Both the position numbers and the translations under genes were made by a program. Positions 8,252 to 18,166 of a DNA stretch of 64,000 nt are shown piece after piece (position 1 is the stretch's first letter; every line of letters begins with the position of its first letter). This DNA comes from Aureispira sp963837355 (lineage in GTDB: Bacteria; Bacteroidota; Bacteroidia; Chitinophagales; Saprospiraceae). The stretch lies in contig CAWIMY010000003.1 in NCBI GenBank assembly GCA_963837355.1, positions 248,001-312,000 on the forward strand. Direction: 5' to 3'. Below the pieces are notes generated by a model that was not told the DNA's origin, did not search any database, and worked only from the letters and a program-made list of their open reading frames with translations.

Positions 8252-9070
8252 ATGCCCCTACACATTCCTGAACCCTGCCAGAAGACTGGAAGACGATGAC
8301 ACCCAGCGAGCAGGGGAAATTTTGCGCGGCCTGCCAAAAAGAAGTCGTCGATTTTACGGCTTTTTCTTTACCAGCAATGAAGCTCTTTTTTGAAGAACAA
8401 GCAACGCCATCTACTTGTGGCTACTTCTCGAAGGAACAATTACAAGCAGTACAATGAGCGTTATCAACCTTTTATCACGCTCGTCTAAGCTTCGCCGTTG
8501 GACTGCCGCCGCGCTATTCTCAGCAGTGGTGGTGCTCCCTAGTTTTGGGCAAGCTCCCGCGCCTGTGCAAACAGCACAATGCGCTTTCTTCCAACAATTG
8601 CCGATAAAGTCAGCTAGCAAACGCTACTGACGGTCACTCCCCAAAGCACCATCACCCTATCGGGTAAGGTATGGGATCCTGCTCAGGAGGACGTTTTAGT
8701 GGGAGCGGTTATCCTCGTTGAAGGAACGGAGATAGGTACTACCACTGATTTGAAAGGTCATTTTACGCTAGCAATACCACGGTCGGAAGAAGCTATTCCC
8801 CTAATCGTTAGTTATTTTGGTTATGAAACACAGACTTATACAGTTATTCCAAATAAAAACCGCGCAGCTTTGGTGATAGAAATCAAAGGACTTCCTGAAA
8901 CCTTTATCATCGCGCGCTCCGCCCCCGTTCACACGATGGGTGCCGTCATTTACTCCCTTCCTGCCCCTTCGCCAAAGCCTACCCGTACAGAGAAAAAAGC
9001 GGCTCGTAAGGAGAAACGTAGATGGCGGAAACTATCAACTAAACGAATCATGGGTTGTCCTGCCTTTTAG
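8252..9070 (+). pseudogene. Broken copy A of the four-cysteine/TM/CarboxypepD_reg family
   Basis: Read across frames, this region encodes the same protein as the intact gene at 9224: a PEPC start, a QGKFCAACQKEVVDFT block, STCGYF, a membrane segment (LRRWTAAALFSAVVVLPSF) and a C-terminal regulatory beta-sandwich (STITLSGKV... SYFGYETQTY). At least three shifts or stops break it: near 8276-8286, between about 8448 and 8490, and between about 8600 and 8650. Four paralogues in a row allow each break to be seen clearly. It could be a true pseudogene or carry assembly errors; the number of breaks in under 400 bases favours real decay. A basic tail like that of copy B is kept. Confidence 0.65.
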
Positions 9071-9223
9071 TGTTCTATTTTCAACAAGCCGCAGGGCAAT
9101 TCTAAATACAATCGATTTTTCTCAAAAAAACCGCCCTACTACTGGCTCTTTTTTTCGAATGCTGCATCTTAGTTATAAAACCTGTTTTATACTGTAGCTT
9201 ACGTTACGATTAACCTTAACACT

Positions 9224-10006
9224 ATGTCTCTTTCCATTCAACAGCCTTGCCTAGAGAACTGGGAGGCTATGTCGCCTACCGAACAAGGTAAATTTTGCAG
9301 CAATTGCCAGAAAGAAGTCGTCAATTTTACGACCTACTCACTCGCTGAAATCAAGCAGCACTTAGAAAGGACAAGTGATAGTTGTGGGCGCTTTCGCAAA
9401 ATGCAAATCGAAGCGTTTAATGTTCGCTACCAAGCCTTGCCTACGCCCTCTAGAATACGCGCTTGGGCGGGTGCCGCAGTCTTGACCGCCGTGGTCGCGC
9501 TACCGAGCTTCGCCAACACCGCCTCTGTTGTAGTCGATACCCTTCCGCCAACACCTGTTATGCCGCTCAATTCCTCTACAGTAACCACAGAAACGCCTCT
9601 TAGTAGCACTCCAAAAAGCGCTACGGTGACGCTCTCAGGAAAAGTAGTAGACCGCAGTACCGCAACTCCAGAGGGTTTACCTTTTGCTACTGTCTATATA
9701 GCGGAAAAAGAAAAAGGGGTACAAACTGACTTTGATGGCTTGTTCTCTATAGAGGTGCCGCAGTCAGAAGAACCAATTACCTTAGTAGTTAGTTATGTGG
9801 GTTATCCTACGGAACAGTACAAAATCGTTCCCAATCAAAACAGAGCACAACTTGTTTTAGCAGTAAAAGAAAACCTAGATGGCTCTACCTTCTTAACAGG
9901 GATTGTTGTAAGTATGCCTTATCAAAAATCCAAAAAACAGTACCGTCGCCAACAGCGAGCAGAAAAACGCGCCTTGAAAAAAGCCGCCCGCAGCGCGAAA
10001 AAGTAA
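9224..10006 (+). CDS. Four-cysteine domain / membrane span / CarboxypepD_reg-like protein, copy B
   Basis: An intact 260-residue protein. Residues 1-60 form a small conserved domain with Cys9, Cys25, Cys28 (FCSNC) and Cys54 (SCGRF), spaced like a metal-binding ribbon. A single membrane span follows at about 80-97, then a Thr/Pro-rich linker and a CarboxypepD_reg-like sandwich at about 133-205 (LSGKVVD... SYVGYPTEQY). The tail after 235 is strongly basic. The positive residues before the span suggest that the cysteine domain is cytoplasmic and the sandwich periplasmic. This N-terminal domain is common in Bacteroidota but I know of no function for it. It is one of four tandem copies (8252-11604) with gaps of 46-153 bases. 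Confidence 0.75.
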   Translation: MSLSIQQPCLENWEAMSPTEQGKFCSNCQKEVVNFTTYSLAEIKQHLERTSDSCGRFRKMQIEAFNVRYQALPTPSRIRAWAGAAVLTAVVALPSFANTASVVVDTLPPTPVMPLNSSTVTTETPLSSTPKSATVTLSGKVVDRSTATPEGLPFATVYIAEKEKGVQTDFDGLFSIEVPQSEEPITLVVSYVGYPTEQYKIVPNQNRAQLVLAVKENLDGSTFLTGIVVSMPYQKSKKQYRRQQRAEKRALKKAARSAKK

Positions 10007-10149
10007 CACAAAAGTGGTTTATTTTTAGAGGAAATATAAGAGTTGTCAACTAGTATGACAACCTTCGGCGACCAGCAAAAAAAGGAACTATTCTAACCAA
10101 GCAACTGCCTCCAACAAACTTTTTTCAATAACCTTAAACTAGATACCGT

Positions 10150-10868
10150 ATGTCGCTCTCTATTCCTGATCCTTGTTCTGAAGATTGGAACACCATGACA
10201 AGCTAGCCAACAGGGTAAATTTTGCGCCACTTGCCAAAAAGAAGTGGTTGATTTTACGACGGCTTCGCTGCAAGAAATAAAGCAGTATTTTGATACCCAA
10301 AAAGGAAATACTTGTGGCCGTTTTCATGCTGATCAATTGGAAGCGTTCAATACCCGTTACCAAGCCTTGCCCACGCCGTCGCGCTTGCGGCAGTGGACAG
10401 CAGCAGCGATTTTGACCGCTGTCGCTACGTTTCCCACGTTGACCAGGTTGCAATGATCCTGTGATGGGAGAGCCCGCTATAGTGGGCAAGATCGCCATCC
10501 ATCAGGTAGACCCCACTTTGGACAGTGCATTGGTACAGGGGCAATCCATTTCAGCTCCTCTTACCCTTTCGGGAAAAGTGGTGGATGCCAGTACCCAGCA
10601 AGGACTAGCGAATGCTTTTTTACAAGTGGAAGGCTCGAAGGATACAGTTAGAACGAACGCCCAAGGTTTATTTGAGCTGTCTTTATCTGCTGCTGACCAG
10701 CCGCTTACTTTGGAAATCTATAAGCACGGCTACGAGACAGTCGTTCAAAAAGTAATTCCTAGCACCACTCCCTCAGCCTTAACCATAGCATTAAACGCAA
10801 AAGAAACAGCCCCCAATCTCCCTTTTGAGAGGTTAGGTCTCCTTGGTAATATTGTTATAAAGAAGTAA
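10150..10868 (+). pseudogene. Frameshifted copy C of the four-cysteine/TM/CarboxypepD_reg family
   Basis: Begins MSLSIPDPC like its neighbours. An apparent extra base near 10198-10203 brings in a stop; removing it gives TASQQGKFCATCQ, in line with copies B and D. The frame then runs through VVDFTTAS, TCGRF and the membrane segment (WTAAAILTAVATFP) to another shift near 10440-10460, after which the sandwich domain (LTLSGKVVDASTQQ, YKHGYETVV) is intact to the stop at 10868. With two single-base corrections the protein would be whole at about 238 residues, so this copy may be functional in the cell and only broken in the assembly. Confidence 0.6.
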
Positions 10869-10914
10869 GCCACCTTATCTATTTTCAGTAAAAACCTTTG
10901 TCCTACAAATAGCT

Positions 10915-11604
10915 ATGTCTCTTACGATTAAGACCCCCTGCCAAGAGAATTGGAATCAAATGAAGCAAAGCCAGCACGGCAAATTTTGCGCGGCTTGCGA
11001 GCAAGAAGTCGTCGATTTTGCCCGCTTATCTTTGCCTGAAATAAAACTGTACTTCGAACAAGCACCAGACAAAAAAACGTGTGGCCGTTTCCGAACGGAT
11101 CAACTCGCCGCTTTTAATCGGCAGTATCAACTTCTCCCAACGCCCTCTAGATTGCGGGCGTGGACGACTGCTGCGGTCTTGATGGCTGTAGCGACCGTGC
11201 CCAGTTTTGCGCAAGCGCCCATTACGCTGACCGATTCAGTGCCCATCTTAGCACTACCCGTCCCAAAAAACAACCCTTCTACAGTATCCTTCGACAATAA
11301 AGATCAAGTAGTAATTTCGGGTACGATACGAGACGCGGATAGCCGAGAAGGTGTAGCAGATGCTATGTTAGTTATCATTCATTCTGACGATAAACGGCAG
11401 CGCTCCATTACTGACCAGTGGGGGCGTTTTGAATTCACTGTCGCGCCTTCCGAGGAGCAATTGACCCTCGTTATTTATACCGAGAACTACCAAGAAACCC
11501 ATTATCATTTTGTTCCTACCCAAGCACTATCCAACCTCAACATCTCTGTTCGCCAATTTAGCCCTAGTAGGCCAATAATGGGCGACTTTTTAAGGCGGGA
11601 ATAA
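10915..11604 (+). CDS. Four-cysteine domain / membrane span / CarboxypepD_reg-like protein, copy D
   Basis: An intact 229-residue member of the tandem family: Cys9, Cys25, Cys28 (FCAAC) and Cys56 (TCGRF) in the N-terminal domain, the invariant VVDF that follows the second cysteine pair, a membrane span at about 81-99, and a regulatory beta-sandwich from about 140 to 215. Unlike copies A and B it lacks the long basic tail. It begins 46 bases after copy C, so the copies could be cotranscribed. The N-terminal domains are more alike between copies than the sandwich domains are, which suggests that the cytoplasmic part is under stronger constraint. Function unknown. Confidence 0.75.
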   Translation: MSLTIKTPCQENWNQMKQSQHGKFCAACEQEVVDFARLSLPEIKLYFEQAPDKKTCGRFRTDQLAAFNRQYQLLPTPSRLRAWTTAAVLMAVATVPSFAQAPITLTDSVPILALPVPKNNPSTVSFDNKDQVVISGTIRDADSREGVADAMLVIIHSDDKRQRSITDQWGRFEFTVAPSEEQLTLVIYTENYQETHYHFVPTQALSNLNISVRQFSPSRPIMGDFLRRE

Positions 11605-11775
11605 TTCTACTTGACAACCACCTATTAAAGCCTAACACAACCCTCTTCCTAGACTGAATTCCACGGACCTCTCCTGGCTTTCCAACATTCAACTAGAAAT
11701 AAGACCTCCAAAAAGGCAACCCAAGCCCGTTGTTTTTTGTACTATAGGTCTGTTTATTCACCATCTCCCGTTATT

Positions 11776-12696
11776 ATGTCCAGAAACAAAAAACGCAAAC
11801 GCCCGATTAATGTCTTAATGATTGACGACGACGAAGGGCTTTCGGCCTCGATCAAGAACCGCGCGCGCCGCTACAATGTCTTGGTGACCACCAGCACCAA
11901 CTTTAAAGACGGTTTTAAAGAATTAGAGGGCAACAGCAAGTACCAGGCCGTTATTTTGGATGGAAAAGCGCCGATGAGCGCCGAACAACCCAAGGGCACC
12001 GAAGCCGAAAACTTCGTCCACGAGGCCATTCTCAAACTACGCGAATTGGAATTACTGCACGAACGCACCTTGCCCTTCTGTGTGCATACGGCTTGGTATG
12101 TCCAACTAGAACCCAGTTTGCGCAACCGCGCCCGTATTTTTGATAAGAAAAAAACAGCCGTAGACGATAGCTTGATGGAAGAGATGTTTAGCTATTTGCA
12201 TCAAGAAGTCAACGACCTAGAAACTACTAAAATTAGGCAACAACACCCTGAGGTGTTTGAATTTGCCGAAGCCTACTTGGACAGTGAAGACAATAGTTTT
12301 TTAGTGAGTTTGCTGTCGCCCAAATTGTCGTCCAAACGCGAGGAATTGATGAATCGCCTAGGTTTTATCCGCCGTTTGGAGGAATCTATTCTCAATGTAT
12401 ATTGCAAGGAATTTCTAAAAATGGACCCGATGCTGTTTGGGCAGGGCAAGGATACCCCAGGGCGCGGCAAGGACTTGATTGACCACATCAAAGTGAAGAA
12501 ACTAGCCCCGTTGCACATCTCCTTTATGACCTACGTCATCTACAGCACGCAGAGTATTGCCATTAACCACAAAGCGCCTGAATCGAGCGAGTATTACAAT
12601 TATCCCATTACGATTTATACTGTGCAGACGTTTATCAATGCGCTGTTGGACATTATTTTGTGGGTCAAGGAAAGTATTGAGGGCTTGGAGGAGTGA
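11776..12696 (+). CDS. Receiver-domain protein with an unassigned helical C-terminus
   Basis: A 306-residue protein from the ATG at 11776; an ATG 13 codons upstream is possible, but MSRNKKRKRPINVLMI leads better into the domain. Residues 10-130 look like a response-regulator receiver: the acidic pocket IDDDE near 18-22, phospho-acceptor Asp in VILDGKA near 60, and the conserved Lys in IFDKKK near 118. The remaining 170 residues are helical and hydrophobic-patterned, with no recognisable DNA-binding, GGDEF or HD output motif. No histidine kinase is adjacent, so it is an orphan. It may signal through protein contact; this is inference. Confidence 0.6.
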   Translation: MSRNKKRKRPINVLMIDDDEGLSASIKNRARRYNVLVTTSTNFKDGFKELEGNSKYQAVILDGKAPMSAEQPKGTEAENFVHEAILKLRELELLHERTLPFCVHTAWYVQLEPSLRNRARIFDKKKTAVDDSLMEEMFSYLHQEVNDLETTKIRQQHPEVFEFAEAYLDSEDNSFLVSLLSPKLSSKREELMNRLGFIRRLEESILNVYCKEFLKMDPMLFGQGKDTPGRGKDLIDHIKVKKLAPLHISFMTYVIYSTQSIAINHKAPESSEYYNYPITIYTVQTFINALLDIILWVKESIEGLEE

Positions 12697-12757
12697 GGGA
12701 TGTTAATTCTTCTAATTAATTGGGAGGCACACCATTACACTTTACTAATACAACGCT

Positions 12758-15506
12758 CTAAAACGGATAACCAATGGCAATAATGAAGTTGTTACGGCCA
12801 GTAAATACGATGGGATCAACGTTCCAATACTGAGTCGTGCCATCGTTACGAAGATCATACCCCTGTGGCTCGCGCAATTGAAGCGCTAAATCTAAGCGAA
12901 TAACAAAAAAGCTGACATCAATACGGATTCCCACGCCGGCCCCAATGGCTAACTGTTCGTAAAAATTGGTAGTCAATACTCCCGAGCGAGGTGTCCGCAA
13001 AGGCACATCTTGGTTGACTTCTGGTGCTTTGAGCAACCACACATTTCCGATGTCTACAAACAAAGCGGCGCCAATCCAAGAATTGAGCTTGAAGCGATAC
13101 TCGGTGTTAAATTCTGTTCTAAAATCGCCCAATTGAAACTCTGCGCCGTTGATCGACGGCTGGTCGCCTGGCCCTATAAAACGCAAATTCCAAGCGCGCA
13201 TACTACTCGGCCCCCCCAACGTGTACCGCTTTACAAAAGGCACATCTTTATCCAAGGAATTGCCATAAGGAAAAATAACGCCCACCATCAAACGCGATAC
13301 AATAGATTGGCGATTGCTCAAACGGAAGGAATACCGTAAATCGGTATCTAAACTAAAATATTGAGAATAATCCACGCCGCCAAATTGGAGCTGTTGTTCT
13401 GGTTGAATGAGTTGATCCAAAGCGTAAAACAAATTGCCTGCTACTTCTGCGGTCGCTTTGAAATACCAAGTTCCGCGCTTAGTGGTATTGGTCGGATCGC
13501 TGTAGGTATAAGTAAAATCCATGCTGGGAATCAGAAAACTAGCCGCCAATGATTCGTACAACGCTCGGTTACTCTCTAACAAGAGGCGTTCAAAATCAGG
13601 ATCTAAAATTGGTTCCGAAGTCAAATTAATGACCAAGGGATTCCAGGCAAACGCGTGCTTGGCACCTTTCGTCCAATCGTAGCCAAACTTGGTGTAGAAA
13701 GAGCTAATTTGGAAGTCGGTTGATTGCTGTAAATAGCGATATCCAACCGCTACCCGCGTACGGGGGCGCTCCATTTTGAAGACGCGCTCCATAAAATTAA
13801 ACCCTAAATGTCTCGGAAAGTACAGGCTGGCTTCTAAGTTGATGTCCAGCAAGTTAATATTTTGCTCGAAGAAGGTTTCTTGGCGCTCCTCTCGATTGAG
13901 AATTCTAAAATCAATTCCCCCTAATGCGGACAGTTCAAAGATTTCTGCTCCTTTGAAGACATTCTTATTCTGATAAAAAAGCGACGTAGCAATACCCAAA
14001 CTCGATACGGTTGTTTGATTATTGTTGATGTCAAAATCTGCTCCTATCGTTTGTTTTTTTCCTGGTTGCATCCGCACAATACAATCCAAGGTGTTGGAAT
14101 CACCACTTTCAGAAGGGACGTACTCAATTCGCGGAAAGCGAAACACGTCTAATTTATCAATTTTTCGCACCGACTCGCGGGTTTCCGAGTAGCTGTAGTA
14201 GTCGTTGGCTTCTATTTCTACTGCATCAGAAATGACCTTGTCGCGGATGAAGAATTTCTTTCGGATTTGTTTGTCTGTAGCGGGCGTACCGTCTTGGTTG
14301 CGCACGGCTTTGCGCAAAACAATGTGCACTAATTTGTCCTCGGGTTGTAGGGCTTCGCGCGAGCGCAACGTAACTTTTTTGACACGCGGAACACTGCGCT
14401 GTACCATACGCAAGGTCTTGCCTTTGCCGGTAAGCATTTCCCGTAGCAGTATATCATCGTCTTGCATGGCCTCATCGGGCTGCAACACCACGCGTCTGCT
14501 TCGGTCGCGGCGCGTCCGTTCGACCACAAAAAAGGAGTCTTGCAATACCACCCTTCGTTGGTGGGCTTTCAAGAGAAATTCATTGGGCATGATGTAGACA
14601 TTATTAATGCGGTAGCGGGGGTGGTTGATCGTCGTATCAGAAAGGGGCAACACCTCCAAATAGAGATTGGCGCGGGGTTCTCCTTGCTCCATTCGGACCA
14701 TCAAAAAAACCAGCCCCACTCGGCTGTACCGTTCGAGCATTAATGGTATCGGCTTCGATGACGATATAATTCCAATTAAAATCGTAGTAGCCTTGGTTGC
14801 GAATCGCCAGTGTAATGCGGCGCTTTTCCTCCGTTAGATTTTCTAGAGAGATAGGCACCCCTGATTTGAGTACGGTTTGGGATTTGATCCGTTGTAAAAT
14901 GGCTTGAATAGAAGAATCTTTGGAGAAGACGGACAAGGTATCAATAAGGACAGGTTTGCCTGTTTGTATGACGTACTCTATAATAGCTTTGTGGCGCTTA
15001 TAGCGAATATTGTAGGTTACTTTTGCATCGAAATAGGCTTTTTGATGTAGAAAATTGCGCATCCCTACGGCAGTTTTCCTAGTCAATGCCGTATCCAATA
15101 CGACAGGTGCTTTGCCCAGTGTGTTTTTCATCCACGTACGAAAACGACTCGGTTTGCGGTGAATCGTGTCGGGTAGAATGCGTTCTTCTTGTTTATCAAA
15201 GGTATATTTGACCGAGAGGGTGTCGTTGCTGTGGTAAATCCACTTGCGAAAGAAATTACCGCCAGGTTCTTGTTGAATAATCGTGGATATTTCTGTCCAT
15301 AAATTATCGGCGTTTTCTCGTATTTTGTAGTTTTGTTCGTCTAGGTCGAGTTTGTTTCTAGCTACCAAGTGTTCATCGTACACCCGCTTACGTGGTTGCT
15401 CCACCGATTTAGAGTGGCTTTTCAAGTATTTATTACTGCCGCAACTGCTTAACAAGCCGCCTAATAAGCCTAAAAGTAAGCAACAAAGCTCCAATCTATT
15501 TTTCAT
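12758..15506 (-). CDS. tamL: TamA-like outer-membrane lipoprotein (TamL/BamA family), frame broken at a T7 run
   Basis: One gene in two frames. The N-terminus (ATG at 15506) is a lipoprotein signal, MKNRLELCCLLLG then LLSSCGSNKYL, as in Bacteroidota TamL. POTRA-like segments follow (for example near FDFNWNYIVIEAD). After a shift, most likely in the seven-A run at 14703-14709 (T7 in the mRNA), the second frame continues with more POTRA sequence and the 16-strand Omp85 barrel, including GGPSSMRAWNLRFIGPG (lid-lock region) and a C-terminal strand ending in F. TamL is thought to work with TamB in outer-membrane protein or lipid transport. It is divergent from the RNA methyltransferase gene with only 26 bases between the starts, an arrangement familiar for this pair in the phylum. 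Confidence 0.85.
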
Positions 15507-15532
15507 ATATTGTATCGAGAATTGACCGTCGA

Positions 15533-16288
15533 ATGTTATCCAAAGCAAAAGTTAAATATATACAGCGCCTGCGCCAAAAAAAGCAACGCTACAAAGAGCA
15601 AGTGTTTGTCGTAGAAGGCGAAAAAATCGTCTTAGAACTCTTGCAACAGCAAACGCTCCATATTCGAGCACTCTATGCGACTACCGCATTTATAGACCGA
15701 TATAGTCTTGTGGTTACGCCCTTTCACGACAGCACAACAGTTGTAAGTGAACAGGAGTTGCAACAATTGTCCTTATTAACGACTTCTAATCAAGTTTTAG
15801 CCTTGGTAGAAATGCCTAAGTATACGCCTTTCGTCAATAAAATACAAACATCTCTTCACCTTGTTCTTGAAAACATCCAAGACCCTGGCAACTTCGGAAC
15901 AATCCTCCGCATAGCCGATTGGTTTGGCTTATCACATATTTTTTGTTCCAAAGGTTGTGTCGATTGGAGCAATCCCAAAGTGATCCAAGCAAGTATGGGT
16001 AGTTTTTTGAGAATGCCAGTGCATGAAGTAGCTTTGTCGGAGCTTTTTGCCCAGCACCCTGATTTACCTGTTTACGGTGCTGTCTTGGGCGGAGAAAATG
16101 TCTATACAACGACCTTAAAACAGCCTTCTTTTTTAATTATTGGCAATGAAGGACAAGGCTTAAGTACAGAGACCCAATCCCTGTTGAGTCATCGGCTCAC
16201 CATTCCCAAAGCAGGGGCTGCCGAGTCGCTCAATGCAGGGGTGGCAACGGGTATTTTTTGTGCGTTGTTTGCCCAAGCCTCTATCTAA
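15533..16288 (+). CDS. TrmH/SpoU-family RNA 2'-O-methyltransferase
   Basis: A 251-residue SPOUT methyltransferase. The N-terminal 100 residues are the L30-like RNA-binding substrate domain (RQKKQRYKEQVFVVEGEK). The catalytic trefoil knot carries motif 1 NIQDPGNFGTILR, motif 2 IIGNEGQGLS and motif 3 LTIPKAGAAESLNAGVA. These bind S-adenosylmethionine and place the methyl group on a ribose 2'-OH of rRNA or tRNA. Which nucleotide is modified cannot be told from sequence alone. The start at 15533 lies 26 bases from the divergent tamL start. Its stop overlaps that of the convergent glpD by a few bases. Confidence 0.9.
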   Translation: MLSKAKVKYIQRLRQKKQRYKEQVFVVEGEKIVLELLQQQTLHIRALYATTAFIDRYSLVVTPFHDSTTVVSEQELQQLSLLTTSNQVLALVEMPKYTPFVNKIQTSLHLVLENIQDPGNFGTILRIADWFGLSHIFCSKGCVDWSNPKVIQASMGSFLRMPVHEVALSELFAQHPDLPVYGAVLGGENVYTTTLKQPSFLIIGNEGQGLSTETQSLLSHRLTIPKAGAAESLNAGVATGIFCALFAQASI

Positions 16289-17952
16289 GTTTTTTCTACA
16301 GGTTGAAAACTAACTACCCCGTGGTATTCGGTCTCAAAGGCAAAAGCCTCTTGTTCTTTCTGCTGTTTTGTCCATTGCAATAACTCGGCCATGCTGTCGA
16401 TGACGTAAGGATACCATTCGGCCAGCATCGGTCGGTCAAAATACAGCCGCCCTGTTCGACGAATCAAAAAATCGCAGACATTGTTTGTCATTTCGTGGTG
16501 AATGGCATACCAAATTTCGGCATACATCAACCGTTGGGCAGGATCTTTGATTTGGCCGTGCAATTCATAAGCCTTATTGATAATCTGTTCCGTATTCTTG
16601 CCATAGCGATAGACCAAGGCTTGTATGTGTTGAGCACCAACATTAATCTGTTTTGCTTGTCCTGCTAGGGTGTAAATATAGTGGTGGATCGCTTCGCTCG
16701 ATTCAAAATCACCGCCTCCCAAGGTCAGGTTTTTGGTGATCGAAGGGATTTTTTTGTGCATAGTTTTGAGGACGGCATCCACGACCCGCTCAGCCATTTT
16801 TCGATAGCCCGTTAGTTTTCCACCAGCAATAGAAATCAACCCCGTATCAGAATAAAAAATCTCATCGCGCCGTGATAATTCGGAAGGGTCTTTGCCGTCT
16901 TGGTGAATCAGTGGCCGCAGTCCTGCCCAAGTAGATTCTACATCCTCTAAAGTCAATTCTACCGAAGGAAAGACATAATTGGTCGCCTCCAACAAATATT
17001 CTACATCCTCCAAACAAGCATAAGGATTATTGAGGCTACTGTCGTAAAAGGTATCGGTTGTGCCAATATAAGTTATGTTGCCTCTAGGAATGGCAAAACA
17101 CATCCGCGTATCGCTCTTCACATCAAAATAAGTAGACTGCTGCAAAGGCAAGCGCTCGTAAGGCACAACAATGTGTACGCCTTTCGTCAAGTGTAAGCGT
17201 TTGCCTTGTACTCCTTCTTTATCCTTTTTGCGCAGGGTATCGACCCAAGGCCCCGCTGCATTAACCACGCGTCTAGCCCGCACTTCAAAGCTTTGATCAC
17301 TCAAGCCATCGCGCACGGTTGCCCCCCCTACATAACCATTATCTTTGTAGATAAAATCCGTCACTTCGGTGTAATTCAGACAAATAGCGCCATGTGCTAC
17401 AGCGGTTTTCATAGCTTCGATGGTCAAGCGCGCATCGTCCGTTCTATATTCGTAATAAATCCCGCCACCCGTCAAAATATCGGTTCTCAACAAAGGTTCC
17501 AATGCTTCTACTTCTTCCTTTTCGAGCATCTTACGGCGTTCTTCTTTCTCTACATTGGCCAAGCGGTCATAGACCCACAAGCCCAAGGAACTCATGCGTT
17601 TACCCAAGGAACCATCTTCTACGATGGGCAAGAGCATCCTTTCGGGCAAAACCACATGCGGAGCATTGGCGTGTACAATTGCACGCTCAATACCCACTTC
17701 GTGGACTAAGCCAAATTCCAATTGCTTCAAATAACGCAAGCCCCCGTGGATGAGCTTGGTAGAACGACTGCTCGTCCCCCAAGCAAAATCGCGTTTTTCT
17801 ACGAGTGCAACCTTCAACCCTCGGGTAGCAGCATCTACGGCAATCCCTGCCCCTGTAATGCCACCGCCAATGACCAAAAGATCAAAATCAGTTTCTTGAA
17901 GGCGTTGGAGCCATTGGGCGCGTGCTGTTGCCGAGAAGTTATTGTTGGTCAT
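16285..17952 (-). CDS. glpD: Aerobic glycerol-3-phosphate dehydrogenase
   Basis: A 555-residue FAD enzyme that oxidises sn-glycerol-3-phosphate to dihydroxyacetone phosphate and passes electrons to the quinone pool at the inner membrane. The dinucleotide-binding motif GGGITGAGIAVDAA lies at about 28-41, followed by the family signature SRSTKLIHGGLRYL near 60-75, and RGNITYIGTTDTFY and GGKLTGYRKMAE mark the catalytic domain. The C-terminal helical domain is present, so the length is normal. It is a lone gene here: no glpF or glpK is in the window. The stop overlaps the end of the RNA methyltransferase gene on the other strand. Confidence 0.95.
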   Translation of the reverse strand: MTNNNFSATARAQWLQRLQETDFDLLVIGGGITGAGIAVDAATRGLKVALVEKRDFAWGTSSRSTKLIHGGLRYLKQLEFGLVHEVGIERAIVHANAPHVVLPERMLLPIVEDGSLGKRMSSLGLWVYDRLANVEKEERRKMLEKEEVEALEPLLRTDILTGGGIYYEYRTDDARLTIEAMKTAVAHGAICLNYTEVTDFIYKDNGYVGGATVRDGLSDQSFEVRARRVVNAAGPWVDTLRKKDKEGVQGKRLHLTKGVHIVVPYERLPLQQSTYFDVKSDTRMCFAIPRGNITYIGTTDTFYDSSLNNPYACLEDVEYLLEATNYVFPSVELTLEDVESTWAGLRPLIHQDGKDPSELSRRDEIFYSDTGLISIAGGKLTGYRKMAERVVDAVLKTMHKKIPSITKNLTLGGGDFESSEAIHHYIYTLAGQAKQINVGAQHIQALVYRYGKNTEQIINKAYELHGQIKDPAQRLMYAEIWYAIHHEMTNNVCDFLIRRTGRLYFDRPMLAEWYPYVIDSMAELLQWTKQQKEQEAFAFETEYHGVVSFQPVEKT

Positions 17953-18107
17953 TGTTGATTCCGTTTGTTGGTAATGATGATAAAACTACAAAATTCGGCT
18001 TTTGTTGTTGCTTTTTAGCATTTGTAAGCCTAGAATTTTACCAAAAAATTGTTTGTCAGATCTTCTAAGGGCAACGAGAACAGTGCCTTCTGCTAGAAGT
18101 ACATAAC

Positions 18108-18139
18108 AAAAGCACTTCCTATGATTAGAAAGTGCTTTT
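18108..18139 (-). terminator. Hairpin terminator candidate after the OmpA-family gene
   Basis: 10-bp perfect stem aaaagcactt/aagtgctttt (18108-18117 with 18130-18139), 12-base loop, four T on either strand. It lies 28 bases beyond the stop of the gene at 18167 and before glpD. The T-tract is short. Confidence 0.5.
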
Positions 18140-18166
18140 GCGCAGTGGTGATAACAGGTTGTTGGC

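Noticed and set aside
8116..8337. Minus-strand frame opposite the start of copy A
   Set aside because: It is antisense to the conserved cysteine domain and includes the terminator; no coding character.
12758..15506. A short lipoprotein beside a separate outer-membrane barrel gene
   Set aside because: The lipoprotein ends at a homopolymer where the other frame resumes, and TamL has both parts in one chain.
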